Origin: Laccaria trichodermophora
Taxonomy: Eukaryota; Basidiomycota; Agaricomycetes; Agaricales; Hydnangiaceae
Assembly: GCA_018417955.1 (NCBI GenBank)
Contig: JACTVC010000043.1
Span: forward strand, 102,845 to 166,844
DNA: 64,000 nt
Reading direction: 5' to 3'
Shown: piece by piece, positions 1 to 11,536 of the stretch
How the letters are laid out: the number at the start of each line of letters is the position of its first letter
Numbering within the stretch: position 1 is the stretch's first letter
Position numbers and translations under genes: made by a program
Notes under the pieces: model-generated
What the model was told of the DNA's origin: nothing
Database searches by the model: none
What the model saw: only the letters and a program-made list of their open reading frames with translations

Positions 1-480
1 TTGTCGTCGCGTTGTCGTCTCGTACCCACGTCGTGTCGTCGTCGTCACCTCGTACCCACATCGCGTCGTCGTCGTCGCGTCGTCGTCTTGTACCCAGTCG
101 CCTTGTACCCACATCGTGTCGTCGTCGTCGCGTCGTACCCACTTCGCGTCGTTGTCGTTGTCGCGTTGTACCCACGTCCCATCGTTGTCGTTGTTGTCGC
201 GTTGTCGCCTCGTACCCACGTCCCGTCGTCGTCGTCGTCGTCGTACCCATGTCCTGTCGTCGTCGTCATCGCGTTATCGCCTCGTACCCACGTCCCGTCG
301 TCGTCGTCGTCGTGTTGTTGCGTCATACCCACGTCCCGTCGTCGTCGTCGTCACGTTGTCGCCTCGTACCCACGTCCCGTCGTCGTCGTTGTTGTCGTGT
401 TGTTGCGTCGTACCCATGTCGCATCGTCGTCGTCGTTTTGCCACGTCGTTCCCACGTCGTTTCGCCGCCATGTTGCATTG
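1..480. repeat. CGTC-type GC-rich satellite
   Basis: The stretch is built from CGTCGT runs alternating with a CGTACCCACGTCC-like word, in imperfect units of about 25-60 bp. It has almost no stop codons in several frames on either strand, so long arginine/valine/serine-rich frames are by-products of composition and not genes. The same kind of satellite, with different exact units, recurs at 23680-24120 and 63690-64000. All three lie next to clusters of self-complementary repeats. From 481 to 600 it grades into a purine-rich GGTGGTGGGAGGG segment. Confidence 0.9.
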
Positions 481-631
481 GTGTCGTCGGGGTCGTCGTT
501 GCCGACATGGGTGGTGGGAGGGAATGGAAGTGGGGGGACGAGGATGGTTGGTGGTGGGTGAAAGGAAAGGGTGTTGCAATTGTTTGGTAACGTTGCCTTT
601 GTTTGGTAACAGAACTAAAATAAACAAACAA

Positions 632-831
632 AGGACCGGATTCCGTTACATTCCGTTCCTGTGGATTCCGCGGAACATTCCGGTGTGAATTCCGGAATGC
701 CCAAATTCCGCCGGAATGGTAAGGCACCGGAATGATGAAAATGGCAGGCCTCCCTGCCAAATTTCATTCCTCCGGAATCCACCGGAATCCGCAGGAATGA
801 CCGGAATCCTGCAGGAATTAGGGGGGCACTG
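632..831. repeat. subterminal CCGGAAT/ATTCCGG cluster
   Basis: At least a dozen copies of CCGGAAT, GGAATCC or their complements fall in both orientations within 200 bp, for example GGACCGGATTCCG, CCGGAATCCACCGGAATCC and CCTGCAGGAATT. The arrangement is not a simple tandem array: the word is fixed but spacing and orientation vary. That is what is expected of repeated protein-binding sites near a transposon end. Confidence 0.8.
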
Positions 832-844
832 ATAAGACCTCTCA

Positions 845-1262
845 TTTTCTTTATGATACACCGCCGGACCAGCCACCACACATTGCCTCTGCTTTTATAT
901 TGAAAATTTATAATGGCCTGTTAGGATGTGTTTGACACATTTACACCAAAAACATATCTAAGTACACAATACCCCCACAAATATTGCTCTGCCAGTGGTG
1001 TCATTTTCTTATGATACTCCACCAGACCAGCCACTGCACATTGCCTCCACTTCCATCTTAAAAAATGTATAATAGCCTGTTAGAATATATTTGACACATT
1101 TACCCTGAAAATATATTTGAGTACACAATCCCTCTGCAAATATTGCTCTGCCGGTGGTGTCATTTCTTTATGATACTCTGTTGGACTACCCACCACATAG
1201 AACACCCTGCCAAGCAAAGCACTACACATTGCCCCAAAAACACCACCAATCTGATGGTCCTT
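845..1262. repeat. tandem repeat, about 158-bp unit
   Basis: The word ATGATAC recurs at 853, 1011 and 1170, giving a period of 158-159 bp with about 2.6 diverged copies. Each unit contains CACATTGCCTC, GCCTGTTAG, TTTGACACATTTA and AAATATTGCTCTGCC. No coding frame is conserved between copies. Confidence 0.8.
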
Positions 1263-1689
1263 CAAACTTTAGCTGTGCACACTTTCTCTCAATATGAGCT
1301 CTGGCTCTGATAGCCAGAGATAACCAAGTATGCATTATGCAGGACCAGAAAAGGGTGTTGCGGCAACAAGGATGGTTTGGCTATTTTGCTTGTTGCCAGG
1401 CAGGGACCATCAAAGTTTCAGTTTGTGCCTGAGACATTTCCAAATTGAGGTGATGCACTTGGTGCATGGGCCCTCTGCCGCATGCAAACAGACCCTACAT
1501 CCCGACAAACAACGACGCACTCACCCAATTTCAATCCATGTAACCTGAAAACCAGCCAGGTGATAGACCTCAATGCCATGGTAATTACCATGTTAAAATG
1601 TTCAAGAGATGTTTTGTTTTTGTCAACAAACATAGAAAAGAGGGTTTTATGTTGATAATCTCTATCAAACCTTGACTGCATTGTGGCAT
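1263..1689. other. no recognisable gene
   Basis: This is unique sequence between two tandem arrays. Short frames exist, but none has splice sites, codon structure or similarity that I recognise. Confidence 0.5.
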
Positions 1690-2180
1690 TACAACAAAAA
1701 TCATCAAGACTTTTTTTTTCCTGAACAACTTATTGTCGGGCCTAGCTCATTGGAATTGTCCCTTTTCAAGCTTTTCAAGGGTGGTTTTTACATGAGTCAA
1801 AAGTCATTATTACATGTTGTGGGGCTGAAACAACCTGTGAAATGGTACTTTTTATGATAGAAACCATCAAGACTTTTCTTTTCCCCAAACAGCTTATCAT
1901 CAGGCCTAGCTTGTTTGGATCCTGACTTCTCCAGCTTTACAGAGGTGGCTTTTACATGAGGTAACAGCCATTATTATGTTCTGCAGAGCTGAAACAGCTT
2001 GTAAAAAGTTAAAATTTACAATGAACACCATCAAGACTTTTTCTTTTCCTAGGTAACTTACTGTTTGGTCTAGCTTGTTCAAATCCTGCTTTCTCCAGCT
2101 TTCCAGAGGTAGTTTTTATGTGGGTTAACAGTTATTTTTACATTCTGTGCAGCTGAAACAATCTGTGAAAAGGTATTTCA
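1690..2180. repeat. tandem repeat, about 164-bp unit
   Basis: CATCAAGAC recurs at 1702, 1865 and 2029, a period of 163-164 bp with three diverged copies. Shared blocks include TTTTCTTTTCC, CCTAGCTTGTT, CCAGCTTT-CAGAGGT and GCTGAAACA. Confidence 0.8.
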
Positions 2181-2284
2181 CATAAGTGACTCTTCAAAAC
2201 ACACTTGTGAGCATGTACAGAGGTTTATATACTTTCTTCCAAACCCCTTTGAAGGATCCAGATGAGTCTCCCCTCTGTAGTCTA

Positions 2285-2845
2285 TCCACTGCAGCTGCAA
2301 TATACCCTCCGCAATTTACCTCCTGCAATATACCCTCCGCAGCCACAATCTACCCTCTGCAATATACCCCCTGCAATATACCCTCTGCAGCTGCAATATA
2401 TCCTCTGCAATATACCTCCCATAATATACCTCCCACAATATACCTCCCGCAATATGCCTCCTGCAATATACCTCCTGCAATATACCTCCTGCAATATACC
2501 CTCCACAGCCACAATATACCCTCCACAATCTACCTCCTGCAATATACCTCCTGCAATATACCTCCTGCAATATACCTCCCACAATATACCCTCCGCAATC
2601 TACCTCCCGCAATATACCTCCCGCAATATACCTCCCGCAATATACCTCCTGCAATATACCTCCTGTAATATACCTCCTGCAATATACCTCCTGCAATATA
2701 CCCTCCACAGTCACAATATACCCTCCACAATCTACCTCCTGCAAAATACCCTCCGCAGCTGCAATATACCACAATATACACCCCACAATATACCCTCTGC
2801 AGCTGCAACCTACCCTCCACAATCTACCTCCTGCAATATACCATC
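2285..2845. repeat. 14-bp minisatellite (CAATATACCTCCTG)
   Basis: About 40 copies of a 14-bp unit CAATATACCTCCTG vary at CC/CT and CTG/CAC/CCG. Longer variants carrying GCAGCTG are interspersed. Open frames across it on both strands are periodic and not considered genes. Confidence 0.92.
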
Positions 2846-2847
2846 CC

Positions 2848-3482
2848 CAGCGGTGCCATTTTTGAAAAAAAAAAAATACATTGCTCCGGCAGTGCCATTT
2901 CAAAAAGTAATACATTGCCCCGGCGGTGCCATTTAAAAAAATAATACATTGTGCCAGCAGTGCCATTTTAAAAAAAATACATTGCTCCGGCGGTGCCATT
3001 TTAAAAAGTAATACATTGTGCTGGTGGTGCCATTTAAAAAAAATACATTGCTCCGGCAGTGCCATTTCGAAAAGTAATACATTGCCCTGGCGGTGCCATT
3101 TTAAAAAATAATACATTGTGCCAGCAGTGCCATTTTAAAAAGTAATACATTTTGCTGGCAGTGCCATTTAAAAAAAATACATTGCTCCGGCGGTGCCATT
3201 TCGAAAAATAATACATTGCCCCAGCGGTGCCATTTTAAAAAATAATACATTGTGCCAGCGTGCCATTTAAAAAAAAATTCATTGCTCCGGCGGTGCCATT
3301 TTAAAAAGTAATACATTGTGCCGGCAGTGCCATTATAAAAAATAATACATTGTGCCAGTGGTGCCATTTTAAAAAGAATACATTGCTCTGGCAGTGCCAT
3401 TTTAAAAAGTAATACATTGTGCTGGCAGTGCCACCTATGCCAGTCCGGTGGTGAAAAAAATACATTGGTCTTGCAGTGCCTC
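2848..3482. repeat. ~33-bp tandem repeat with A-tracts
   Basis: About 18 copies of a unit combine GGCGGTGCCATTTT, an A-tract and TAATACATTG. The variable A-tract length suggests replication slippage. Confidence 0.92.
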
Positions 3483-4204
3483 TTTGAAAAAACTGCACTG
3501 CTGCAACAGAGCTTTATTATAGTTAATGAAGACTGCTTGTGTTTCAAAAGAAATTACAGTATGTCATCACCTTGCAGTAGGACTCTCATTGTGATTAATC
3601 ATTCAGTATATTTTTCAGTTGTAATGGCTCACATTCATGACATTTAACTGATGACTGCAGCCCTATCACTATGTATGATCACCATCTATGTTTACATGGT
3701 ACACCGCAACTTGTGCCGCCAGAGGACAGGGTACACTGCAACTCTCCCCGCCAGGCATCAGAACATCTCCGCTGGCGAGACACTATGCCATTGGTGAAAA
3801 GGACAGCCAGCACATGCTAGTGAGTCCCTGTAAGGATCACGGCCACACCATCACTAAAGACACATCATAAGATTCGGGCCATCCAGCTGGGCCCATGTAG
3901 TATGGTGTTTTGTCACATCCGGCTACTCCATTAGGTAAGGCACAACATGACTAACATATGTGAACAAACCTCAACCAGCTGTGCAAGCACAAGCTAAAGT
4001 CAATGGTTCATCCAACTGAAGGATGGATGAGCACTTTCACATGAAGTAATAAGCCCACTGCAAAGTGCGCGAGCTGCAGCTACCATCCATGCTAAGGTTC
4101 CTCCTGTGATAAGCTGGCGCATTCCCACAACTCTCCAGCTCTCCCTCTACCAAGAAATGCAGACTTCAACCATGCTTTGGTGAAGTCCGCAGTGCCCCCA
4201 CCAT
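3483..4204. other. no recognisable gene
   Basis: Mixed-composition unique sequence. I see no conserved protein, repeat or RNA gene in it. Confidence 0.5.
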
Positions 4205-4523
4205 TGTGAAGCGTTCACTCTGAACTGCTCACATAGCTGAAGCCAAGAGGGAAGGAGGAGGCAAGAATGGGTGGATCTGGGATCAACACCCATGAGTGAG
4301 CAATGAGCAGTTACAAGATACTCAGCTGGCCCAACATGATTATGCATACTGTAGGAAGTACAGATATACAAAGCACTACATGTAGTGCAAGAGGATGGCA
4401 AGACTGCTGACAAGGTGGTGGTTCAAGACAAAAGATCAATATATTATGTAAGATATCCAAATCTAGCTATATACCACTGTTTGACTATGGCCTCTGGGCA
4501 TTCCCTTCCAATCCTATGTCACA
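4205..4523 (-). mobile_element. solo LTR, copy 1 (319 bp)
   Basis: This is the reverse complement of the 319-bp insert at 61306-61624, with the same ends (TGTGA...TCACA) and identical length; only a few single-base differences are visible. The copy at 61306 has a 5-bp target duplication, so TG...CA plus 5 bp identifies it as a solo LTR. Here the flanks ACCAT and CTGGG do not match. The original duplication may have been lost by recombination with another copy, or by decay. Confidence 0.7.
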
Positions 4524-4529
4524 CTGGGG

Positions 4530-5110
4530 GAAAGAAATATCTAAAACATCAGCCTAGGGAAACAAAGAAATGGATGGCTGGGAGGAAAGAAATATCTAAA
4601 ACATCAGCCTAGGGAAGCAAAGAAATGGATGGTTGGGAGGAAAGAAATATCTGAAACATTGGCCTAGGGAAACAAAGACATGGATGGCTGGGAGGAAATA
4701 AATATGTAAAACATTGGCCTAGGGAAACAAAGAAATATACACCTGGGAGGGAAAGAAATATCTGCATGGGAGGAAAGAAATAGATAAAACATCAGCCTAG
4801 AGAAACAAAGAAATGGATGGCTGGGAGGAAAGAAATATGTAAAACATCAGCCTAGGGAAATAAAGAAATGGATGGCTGGGGGAAAGAAATATCTAAAACA
4901 TAGGCCTAGGGAAGCAAAGAAATGGATGGTTGGGAGGAAAGAAATATCTGAAACATTGGCTTAGGGAAACAAAGAAATATACACCTGGGAGGGAAAGAAA
5001 TAGCTGCATGGGAGGAAAGAAATAGATAAAACATCGTCCTAGGTAGAGAAAGACATATAGAGCTGGCAGGGGAAAGAAATAGAGGGCTGGGGGTGAATGA
5101 CATGGCAAAG
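4530..5110. repeat. minisatellite, ~50-60-bp unit
   Basis: Repeats of CCTAGGGAAACAAAGAAATGG-type sequence alternate with CTGGGAGGAAAGAAATATCT and AAAACATCAG, with roughly 50-60 bp per unit and some truncated units. It abuts the degraded 3' side of Gypsy-3. Confidence 0.85.
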
Positions 5111-5185
5111 ATATCAAGCCAACACACCAATGACATGACCTGGCCATTCAAATGACATGAATTTCATATCATTTGCCACACCATT

Positions 5186-7302
5186 TCATATCTTAGAATT
5201 TATTGGCTTCAATGAAATTTCTGTGCTGGCATTTGCCTTGTGTATTTTATATAAGTGGTAGCTACCACTCTCTGTAGGATGCCCCAAAACCGGAGCTTCT
5301 TGTAGCGCTATCTTGATTGAATTGAAAGCATTCTCACATTCTGCCATCCAGTTCCATTTCGCCCCTTTTCTGAGCAATTGGAATAAAGGGTAGCACCGGT
5401 CTGCGTAATAGGGGATGAAGGCTGAGAAGTAGACTGCCATACCCAAAAAAGTTTGAAGCTGTGATAACTTCGTAGGACTCGACAATTCCAGAATGGCATG
5501 GACTTTTTCAGCATGCGTGGATAACCCCAATCGCGAGACTTTATGTCCTAACAAGAGTATAGAGGAATAAAAGAGATGACATTTAACCGGCGATAGAGTG
5601 ATGCCGGCTTTCTCTATAGCTTCAAGAACTTGGTCTAAGTGGTGAATGTGATCTTCGTAGGTTTTCGAATAGATCACTATGTCGTCGATGTAGACTAAGC
5701 AAAAGATCCACAGGTATGGGGATAATATTCCCTGCATTACTCTTTGAAAAATGGAAGGCCCATTTCTCAGACCAAAGGGCATTCATTTGAATTGGAAGAG
5801 GCCATGGTGCGTTCTGAAAGCTGTCTTTTCGACGTCTTCTTTGTCCATTTCTAGTTGAGTGAAACCCAAAAGTGCATCCAAGGAGGATAAGACCTGAGCC
5901 CCAGATAAAGAGGATAGGATTTCCAACTGTCGTGGAATAGGAAATTTGTTGGGTATAGTTGCGGCCTTTAATTTCCTGTAATCTACGCAAAATCAAGGCT
6001 TGCCGTTTCGGTACGCTATAACAACTGGGGCACTCCATGGACTCTTTGAAGGTTCGATCATGTCTTGCTTGAACCATTTATCTAACTGTTCATCCATGAC
6101 TGCTCTTTTTGCAGGAGAGGCCCCGTACATCGGAACGGCTATCGGGACCTGTCCATCAACTGTCCTGATATGGACTTTACTCGGATGGTGACCTAAACGA
6201 CCGTCGAACCCAAAGGCTTTCTGACACCTTTCAAGCATTTCCCAGGCTTTGTCCTTCAGATGTTCTGGAAGGGATCCTACATCGAGGAATTCACACATCT
6301 TGGAGGAAGGGTATTCAGTTAGGTCTGGAAGCTCTGCAGTCTTTGGGCTGTAAGCCTCTGGTTTGTTTTCCTCTTCCATTTTCTCACCCTGGTTGGTTTC
6401 TGGCTGCTCTGGTTGTTCCTCTGTTGACTCCTCCACCAATGCATTTGAGGGTGATTCATTCAGTGAGATCACTATGATCGCTGTCAGCGCTTCCGCCATC
6501 TTTGTCAGCTTGTCAAGTCCTTCTGGTGTCTGCAGGGCATCAAAATACTCCTGTGGATCCATCAAATATCCCACTACATCTCCTTTGCGAATCGTCTTTG
6601 GGTGTGGTGAAGGGTTGGATATCGGAATCCAAGGGTTGGCTGTGGAAATGAGTACGTTAGGCACCACGAATGCTGAATCGTTAGAGTCAGCTAAAAGGTT
6701 CTTTTCTACTAGCCATGTCTTATCCTTGTCAAAATGGCCATCCACTCGAATTCGGCGACATTCATCTGGGCGGAGGCGATAGTCTTCCACTGCGCATATG
6801 GTCCTTTTCTTGAAACCAAATCTCTTGTCCCTCCTCACTTTCTTCGCTTTATTTCACTTATGAAACTTAGCTTTGATAAAGCTAGCTGACGCACAGGTGC
6901 TCTAATGCATTCTCTCGAAGTCCCTAGTCCTACTAACGCCTCTAGCAGGGATCAAATAGGGAACCCCTGCAAAATTAACGACTGAATGGAAATCGACCTT
7001 GTGCGCAACAATGAGCTCATAGTTGAGGTGATAGTCTTCTCCTAAAAGGATGGGGACTGTCATGTTTGGGACTACATATGCCTCTGCTTCCGTCTCCAGC
7101 AGAACTCCCTCTGAGGACTTGAAGAATATTGGGATTCGTACATAGCCTTGAAGAGTCATGTCTTTATCGGTAAGTTGCCATAGGTTCATTTTTAGTCTGT
7201 TCTGACAGGATGGTTGATCCTTTAGGCTTTCGAGATATTCTTGTGAAATCAGGGTAATGTCTGCACAGAAGTACAGTCTGATATCTATAGGTTCATTTCT
7301 AG
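5186..7302 (-). pseudogene. Gypsy-3 protease and reverse transcriptase remnant
   Basis: This is pol of a Ty3/gypsy element, read on the minus strand in one frame from 7302 down to about 5260. The protease region (7306-6905) has the family pattern CADITLISQEYLESL and VVPNMTVPILLGEDY. The RT follows, with SPWSAPVVIAYRNGKP, then MPFGLRNGPSIFQRVM, then the catalytic YIDDIVIYS. The frame is broken by one TAG (6902) and TGA codons at 6854, 5993 and 5783, each explicable by a C-to-T change. Homology fades at the start of RNase H near 5260; RNase H and integrase are absent. At 7302 the frame meets the foldback element. The catalytic DD is intact, but the gene cannot encode a full product. Confidence 0.85.
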
Positions 7303-7649
7303 TCAAATCAGATATAGACTACCAAGTTTACTGATAGACTACAAAAAAGTTGGACTCAGACTACAAAGTTTACTGATAGACTACAAAAGACTACAAAAGT
7401 CAGACATAGACTACAAATTTTACTGATAGACTACAAAAGACTACAAAAGTTGGACTTAGACTACAAAATTAGGGTTAGAGCTAACAGGTTATCCAAAGTC
7501 AACCTAGCCCATCCATCCCATACATTGATGGGGAAATGGCAGGGGAATATACAGATACATTGCAGGGACCCTATTCCATGTCTAGTTTGAGGAATCATAT
7601 GCAAAAGAGAGCATGGCAGCCATTAGAAAAGGGTGTCCTGTCCACTCTT

Positions 7650-8012
7650 TTAGACTACAAAAGCTTGTAGTGTCTGCTTTTTCATTAGAAAAGTTTGTAG
7701 TGTCTGCTTTTTAAGACTACAAAAGCTTGTAGTGTCCACTTTTTAGACTACAAATGTTTGTAGTGTCTGTTTTTTTAAACTACAAATGTTTGTAGTGTCC
7801 ACTTGTTAGACTACAAATGTTTGTAGTGTCCGCTTTTTTAGACTACAAATGTTTGTATCCGCTTTTTTAGACTACAAATGTTTGTATCCGCTTTTTTAGA
7901 CTAAAAATGTTTGTAGTGTCTGCTTTTTTTTAGACTACAAATGTTTGTAGTGTCCGCTTTTCTAGACTACAAAAGTTTGTAGTGTCCGCTTTTTGAGACT
8001 ACAAAAGTTTGT
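7650..8012. repeat. ACTACAAAxxTTTGTAGT palindrome array (left arm)
   Basis: Repeats of about 30 bp combine the near-palindrome ACTACAAATGTTTGTAGT with GTCCGCTTTTTTAG. The array is mirrored at about 8705-9025 in the other arm. Confidence 0.85.
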
Positions 8013-8704
8013 AGTTAGCATGTAGGTTATGGTGTCCTTGGCTTGTCTGGGTTATGGGGATGAGGTTGAAGGATTGACATGATCTTACATATTGCCAGTG
8101 CTTCAGCATTAGTTTTTGACATCATGCACAAGTTGTCTTTCACATTAGGAAAGGCTATTCTAAAGCCTTTCATATTGATACCTACTGTCCTATCCCAAAA
8201 CATAACTATAAGTTCCTGTTGGGATATGGCTGAAGGATTGGTATTGCCATATCATCAGTTTTTCACATCATGCCCAAGTTGGCTTTCACACTATCTGCTT
8301 TCACATTGATAGCTACTGGCCTGTCCCAAACATAGTCAACTTTGATATCAGGTCTTTCAGGGTTATAGGATGATGGGCTGATTCATTCTGGGAGATGTCC
8401 TCAAGTTAACTCATGTTGTAAGGTGGCCATGTATCCAAGTATTGAGACAGAACAGTATATATCAACATGAATGGCCTCCTTTGGCTTCAATCCTTCAGCC
8501 ACATCACATGAACTTATAATTATGTTTTGGGATAGGACAGTAGGTATCAATATGAAAGGCTTTAGAATAGCCTTTCCTAATGTGAAAGACAACTTGTGCA
8601 TGATGTCAAAAACTAATGCTGAAGCACTGGCAATATGTAAGATCATGTCAATCCTTCAACCTCATCCCCATAACCCAGACAAGCCAAGGACACCATAACC
8701 TACA

Positions 8705-9025
8705 TGCTAACTACAAACTTTTGTAGTCTCAAAAAGCGGACACTACAAACTTTTGTAGTCTAGAAAAGCGGACACTACAAACATTTGTAGTCTAAAAAAA
8801 AGCAGACACTACAAACATTTGTAGTCTAAAAAAGCGGACACTACAAACATTTGTAGTCTAACAAGTGGACACTACAAACATTTGTAGTTTAAAAAAACAG
8901 ACACTACAAACATTTGTAGTCTAAAAAGTGGACACTACAAGCTTTTGTAGTCTTAAAAAGCAGACACTACAAACTTTTCTAATGAAAAAGCAGACACTAC
9001 AAGCTTTTGTAGTCTAAAAGAGTGG
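8705..9025. repeat. ACTACAAAxxTTTGTAGT palindrome array (right arm)
   Basis: Inverted counterpart of the array at 7650-8012, with the same variants in mirrored order. Confidence 0.85.
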
Positions 9026-9374
9026 ACAGGACACCCTTTTCTAATGGCTGCCATGCTCTCTTTTGCATATGATTCCTCAAACTAGACATGGAATAGGGTC
9101 CCTGCAATGTATCTGTATATTCCCCTGCCATTTCCCCATCAATGTATGGGATGGATGGGCTAGGTTGACTTTGGATAACCTGTTAGCTCTAACCCTAATT
9201 TTGTAGTCTAAGTCCAACTTTTGTAGTCTTTTGTAGTCTATCAGTAAAATTTGTAGTCTATGTCTGACTTTTGTAGTCTTTTGTAGTCTATCAGTAAACT
9301 TTGTAGTCTGAGTCCAACTTTTTTGTAGTCTATCAGTAAACTTGGTAGTCTATATCTGACAATTCCTTTTCTAG

Positions 9375-9825
9375 GGCATGCACCTTCCTTTTTTGGTCAT
9401 TTTTCCCATGATACAATAATTGTAGCTCTTTCTTTTAGATTTCTAAATATACTGAAATCATATTGTTTGGTTTTGTTTTCATAGAGAAAAATGCAAAAAA
9501 CAAAAAAAAACACAACACTTTTGGGATTCCTTTACCTCATATCTCCACAATGGGAGCACTTCAGAACATAATTTAAACAGATTCAGGAAGCTACAGTGTA
9601 GGGCTACAACTTTTGTTTTTGACCATTTTTGGTAATTGGTCATGTGACCAACAACCCAACAACCCATTCCATGGACCCTGATAGGTAAAACCATTCTCCT
9701 CTTGGTTTTTTTCAGTTTTTGGTCAAATCAGGTGATATTTCCCTTAGGATGGACCCTGAGGTGGACCCTGAAGGCAGTGCCTGATGTTCTGTACACCATT
9801 TATATATATATATTCAATTTTTCTG
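9375..9825. other. unassigned insert inside Gypsy-3
   Basis: AT-rich sequence separates the Gypsy-3 protease from its gag remnant. I find no coding frame, TIR or LTR. Gypsy-3 homology stops near 9380 and resumes near 10270, so the 9380-10270 block is either an insert with unrecognised ends or replaced sequence. Confidence 0.4.
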
Positions 9826-10266
9826 CTAAAAATGAAATATTCATTGAAAGTGCCAGGTACACATATGAAAAGTGCAATGAAATATCCATTGAAAGCACCA
9901 GGCATTCAGATGAAAAGCACAATGAAATATCCTGGGGCTAACAATGAAATATCCAATGAAAGTGCCAGGTATCCATATGAAAATGCCAATGAAATATCCT
10001 GGGGTTGAGAATGAAATATATATTGAAAGCACCAGGTATCTATATGAAAATCGCAATGAAATATCCTGGGGTTGAGAATGAAATATATATTGAAAGTGCC
10101 AGATATCTATATGAAAATCACAATGAGATATCCAGAGATAATGAATGAAATATATATTGAAAGCGCCAGGCTTTCATATGAAAATCACAATGAAATATCC
10201 TGGGGTTGAGAATGAAATATATATTGAAAGCGCCAGATATCTATATGAAAATCGCAATGAGATATG
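9826..10266. repeat. 55-67-bp satellite, about seven copies
   Basis: The unit reads AATGAAATATATATTGAAAG, CGCCAGGTATCTATATGAAA and GCAATGAAATATCCTGGGG, with period 55-67 bp. Copies are diverged, the later ones being longer and more alike. It abuts the Gypsy-3 gag remnant, and short frames run through it by composition. Confidence 0.88.
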
Positions 10267-11098
10267 TGATCTCATTGAACCTCTAGGCATTAGACACATC
10301 GCCCTCCAGGCATATGTCTGGTTTTTATCATAAAAGTGTATACCACCCATCCCAGACTTACTCGCTTCTTCCACAGTCACCTGTGAAAGAGATGATGCTG
10401 ATTTAAAACCCTGTTGAGTGAGGGAGTCTTCTAATAAGGGTTGGTTTATTGTCATTTCAGACAATCTTTCATTAAGCAGAACTGAATACGCCATTGCGTA
10501 AGTCTTTTCGGTTTCATTTTCTGGCCAAAGTTCTGCTACGTTAGCAGAATGTTTAGCTTTCTCGAGGGAAGTGTCATAATCAGGACATTCCCTATCCCAA
10601 TGGTTCGAACTCCCACAACATTTGCAAGGCAAGGGTGGCAATCTGCCCATTTTTGTCGTAACGTGGTCATTTTTCAGGAAAGGGTACCCCCCCAGGGGTG
10701 GAGGACGTTGACGTTGTTTTAGCACTTGGTACGCTTCGCATAAAATATGGTCATTAGAGGAAAGGTCTTTGAAAGCGGTTGGGAGAGCAGTTGATATAGC
10801 AGTTGGAGGAACTTCCTCCTCCACACTTTGGTTCGTATTGGAGTACTCTACTAGGTTGGCTCTGCATTGATAGGAGTTAGAAGTAGAATTATTATAGGAG
10901 GGGAGAGCTTTGTCTTTGTCCGAGAACATGCCCATCTGCCTTAATTGGCTGAGGATGTTATCAATTGAGGGTGTCTGGCCCCCTCTAGATACTCGATATG
11001 CTTCCAAAAGTGCTTCTTCATGTTCCGTAACTCGCAAATAGAGTTCGCTCAAGTCCTTTATGCTACTTATGAATAGAATAGGTCCCCAGCTTATGGGA
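10267..11098 (-). pseudogene. Gypsy-3 gag, C-terminal part with zinc knuckle
   Basis: The minus-strand frame reads from RKAPISWGPILFIS at 11098 through LYLRVTEHEEALLEAYRVS to a zinc knuckle CKCCGSSNHWDREC (CX2CX4HX4C) near 10610, ending near 10270. The knuckle is the nucleocapsid RNA-binding motif of gag. The upstream end continues precisely with the gag segment at 24770 once the 13.65-kb insert is removed. It is one exon-less fragment of a single gag-pol frame, downstream of 24770-27499 and upstream of the protease at 7302. Confidence 0.85.
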
Positions 11099-11129
11099 GC
11101 CTTTCTGGAGGTCTTTACCCTCCCCCACG

Positions 11130-11392
11130 TAATCCATATGGACTCCAGTGGACTCCAGTGGACTCCAGTGGATTCCAGTGGATTCCAGTCACCCTCTTAC
11201 CAGGCCAGATTGGCTGGCAGAATGCCCAGTCCACTGGAGTCTGGTCCAGTCCAGTCCAGTCCAGTCCAGTGGACTCCCACTGGACTGCCAGCCACTTTCC
11301 TGAGTCCAGTCCCAGTTCAGTGGACTATGAGTCCAGTCAGAGTCCAGTGGAGTCCAGTGGATTCCAGTGGATTCCAGTCATTCCAGTATATT
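11130..11392. repeat. left subterminal TCCAGTGGA cluster
   Basis: Over 20 copies of GTCCAGT, TCCAGTGGA or GGACTCCAG occur in both orientations, in runs such as CCAGTCCAGTCCAGT. The word is self-complementary in part (CCAGTGGACTCCAGTGG). Counterpart of 24494-24735. Confidence 0.9.
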
Positions 11393-11403
11393 GTTATTAT
11401 TAT

Positions 11404-11536
11404 ATATGAATACTATTAAAAAAGTGAAAATAGACAATACAATAAACAAGCTATGCCTACAATTTTATTGATCAATAAATGGAAAGATTATAACTTACAT
11501 ATAGTGTGGGTCAGTGATAGCTGCAATAAGGATGCT
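11404..11536. other. AT-rich spacer
   Basis: AT-rich sequence between the subterminal cluster and the Helitron 3' end candidate, with no gene seen. Confidence 0.5.

Larger units (their letters stand above)
1..831. mobile_element. right end of a hAT-like element
   Basis: Read from position 831 inwards on the minus strand, the end is CAGTGCCCCCCTAATTCC, followed by a dense cluster of GGATTCC/GGAATCC words. CAGTG is a common hAT-type terminus. The core CCCCC-x-TAATCC-xx-GGAxTCC is shared with the ends at 24761 and near 63170. The left end and a target duplication are outside the window; if the element is a hAT, the flank 832-839 (ATAAGACC) would be one copy of the duplication. No transposase is visible. 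The assignment rests on terminus similarity only. Confidence 0.5.
7303..9367. mobile_element. foldback element with long inverted arms
   Basis: Two arms of roughly 0.9 kb (about 7309-8213 and 8500-9361) are near-perfect inverted copies around a central spacer of about 0.29 kb. Ends are TCAGATATAGACTACC... and its complement. Flanks carry TTTCTAG at 7296-7302 and 9368-9374, a 7-bp duplication (8 bp with one mismatch). Removing the element joins the two parts of the Gypsy-3 protease frame (CPR|NEPIDI). No protein is encoded, so it is non-autonomous. Confidence 0.85.

Noticed and set aside
1..688. Four long overlapping frames rich in Arg, Val, Ser and Pro on both strands
   Set aside because: They run through the CGTC satellite, which lacks stops in several phases; peptides mirror the repeat and show no other coding sign.
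2186..3547. Frames up to 266 codons with periodic Y-C-R-R or Q-Y-T-S peptides
   Set aside because: The 14-bp and 33-bp minisatellites translate into periodic peptides in every frame.
5622..6077. 151-codon minus-strand frame MVQARHDRTFKESMECP
   Set aside because: A shadow of the Gypsy-3 RT in another phase; the true frame reads VDYRKLKAATIPNKFPIPRQ across TGA codons.
7303..9367. Possible CRISPR-like array from the regular 30-bp repeats
   Set aside because: Repeats are palindromic and variable with no unique spacers, the whole is a foldback transposon, and the genome is eukaryotic.
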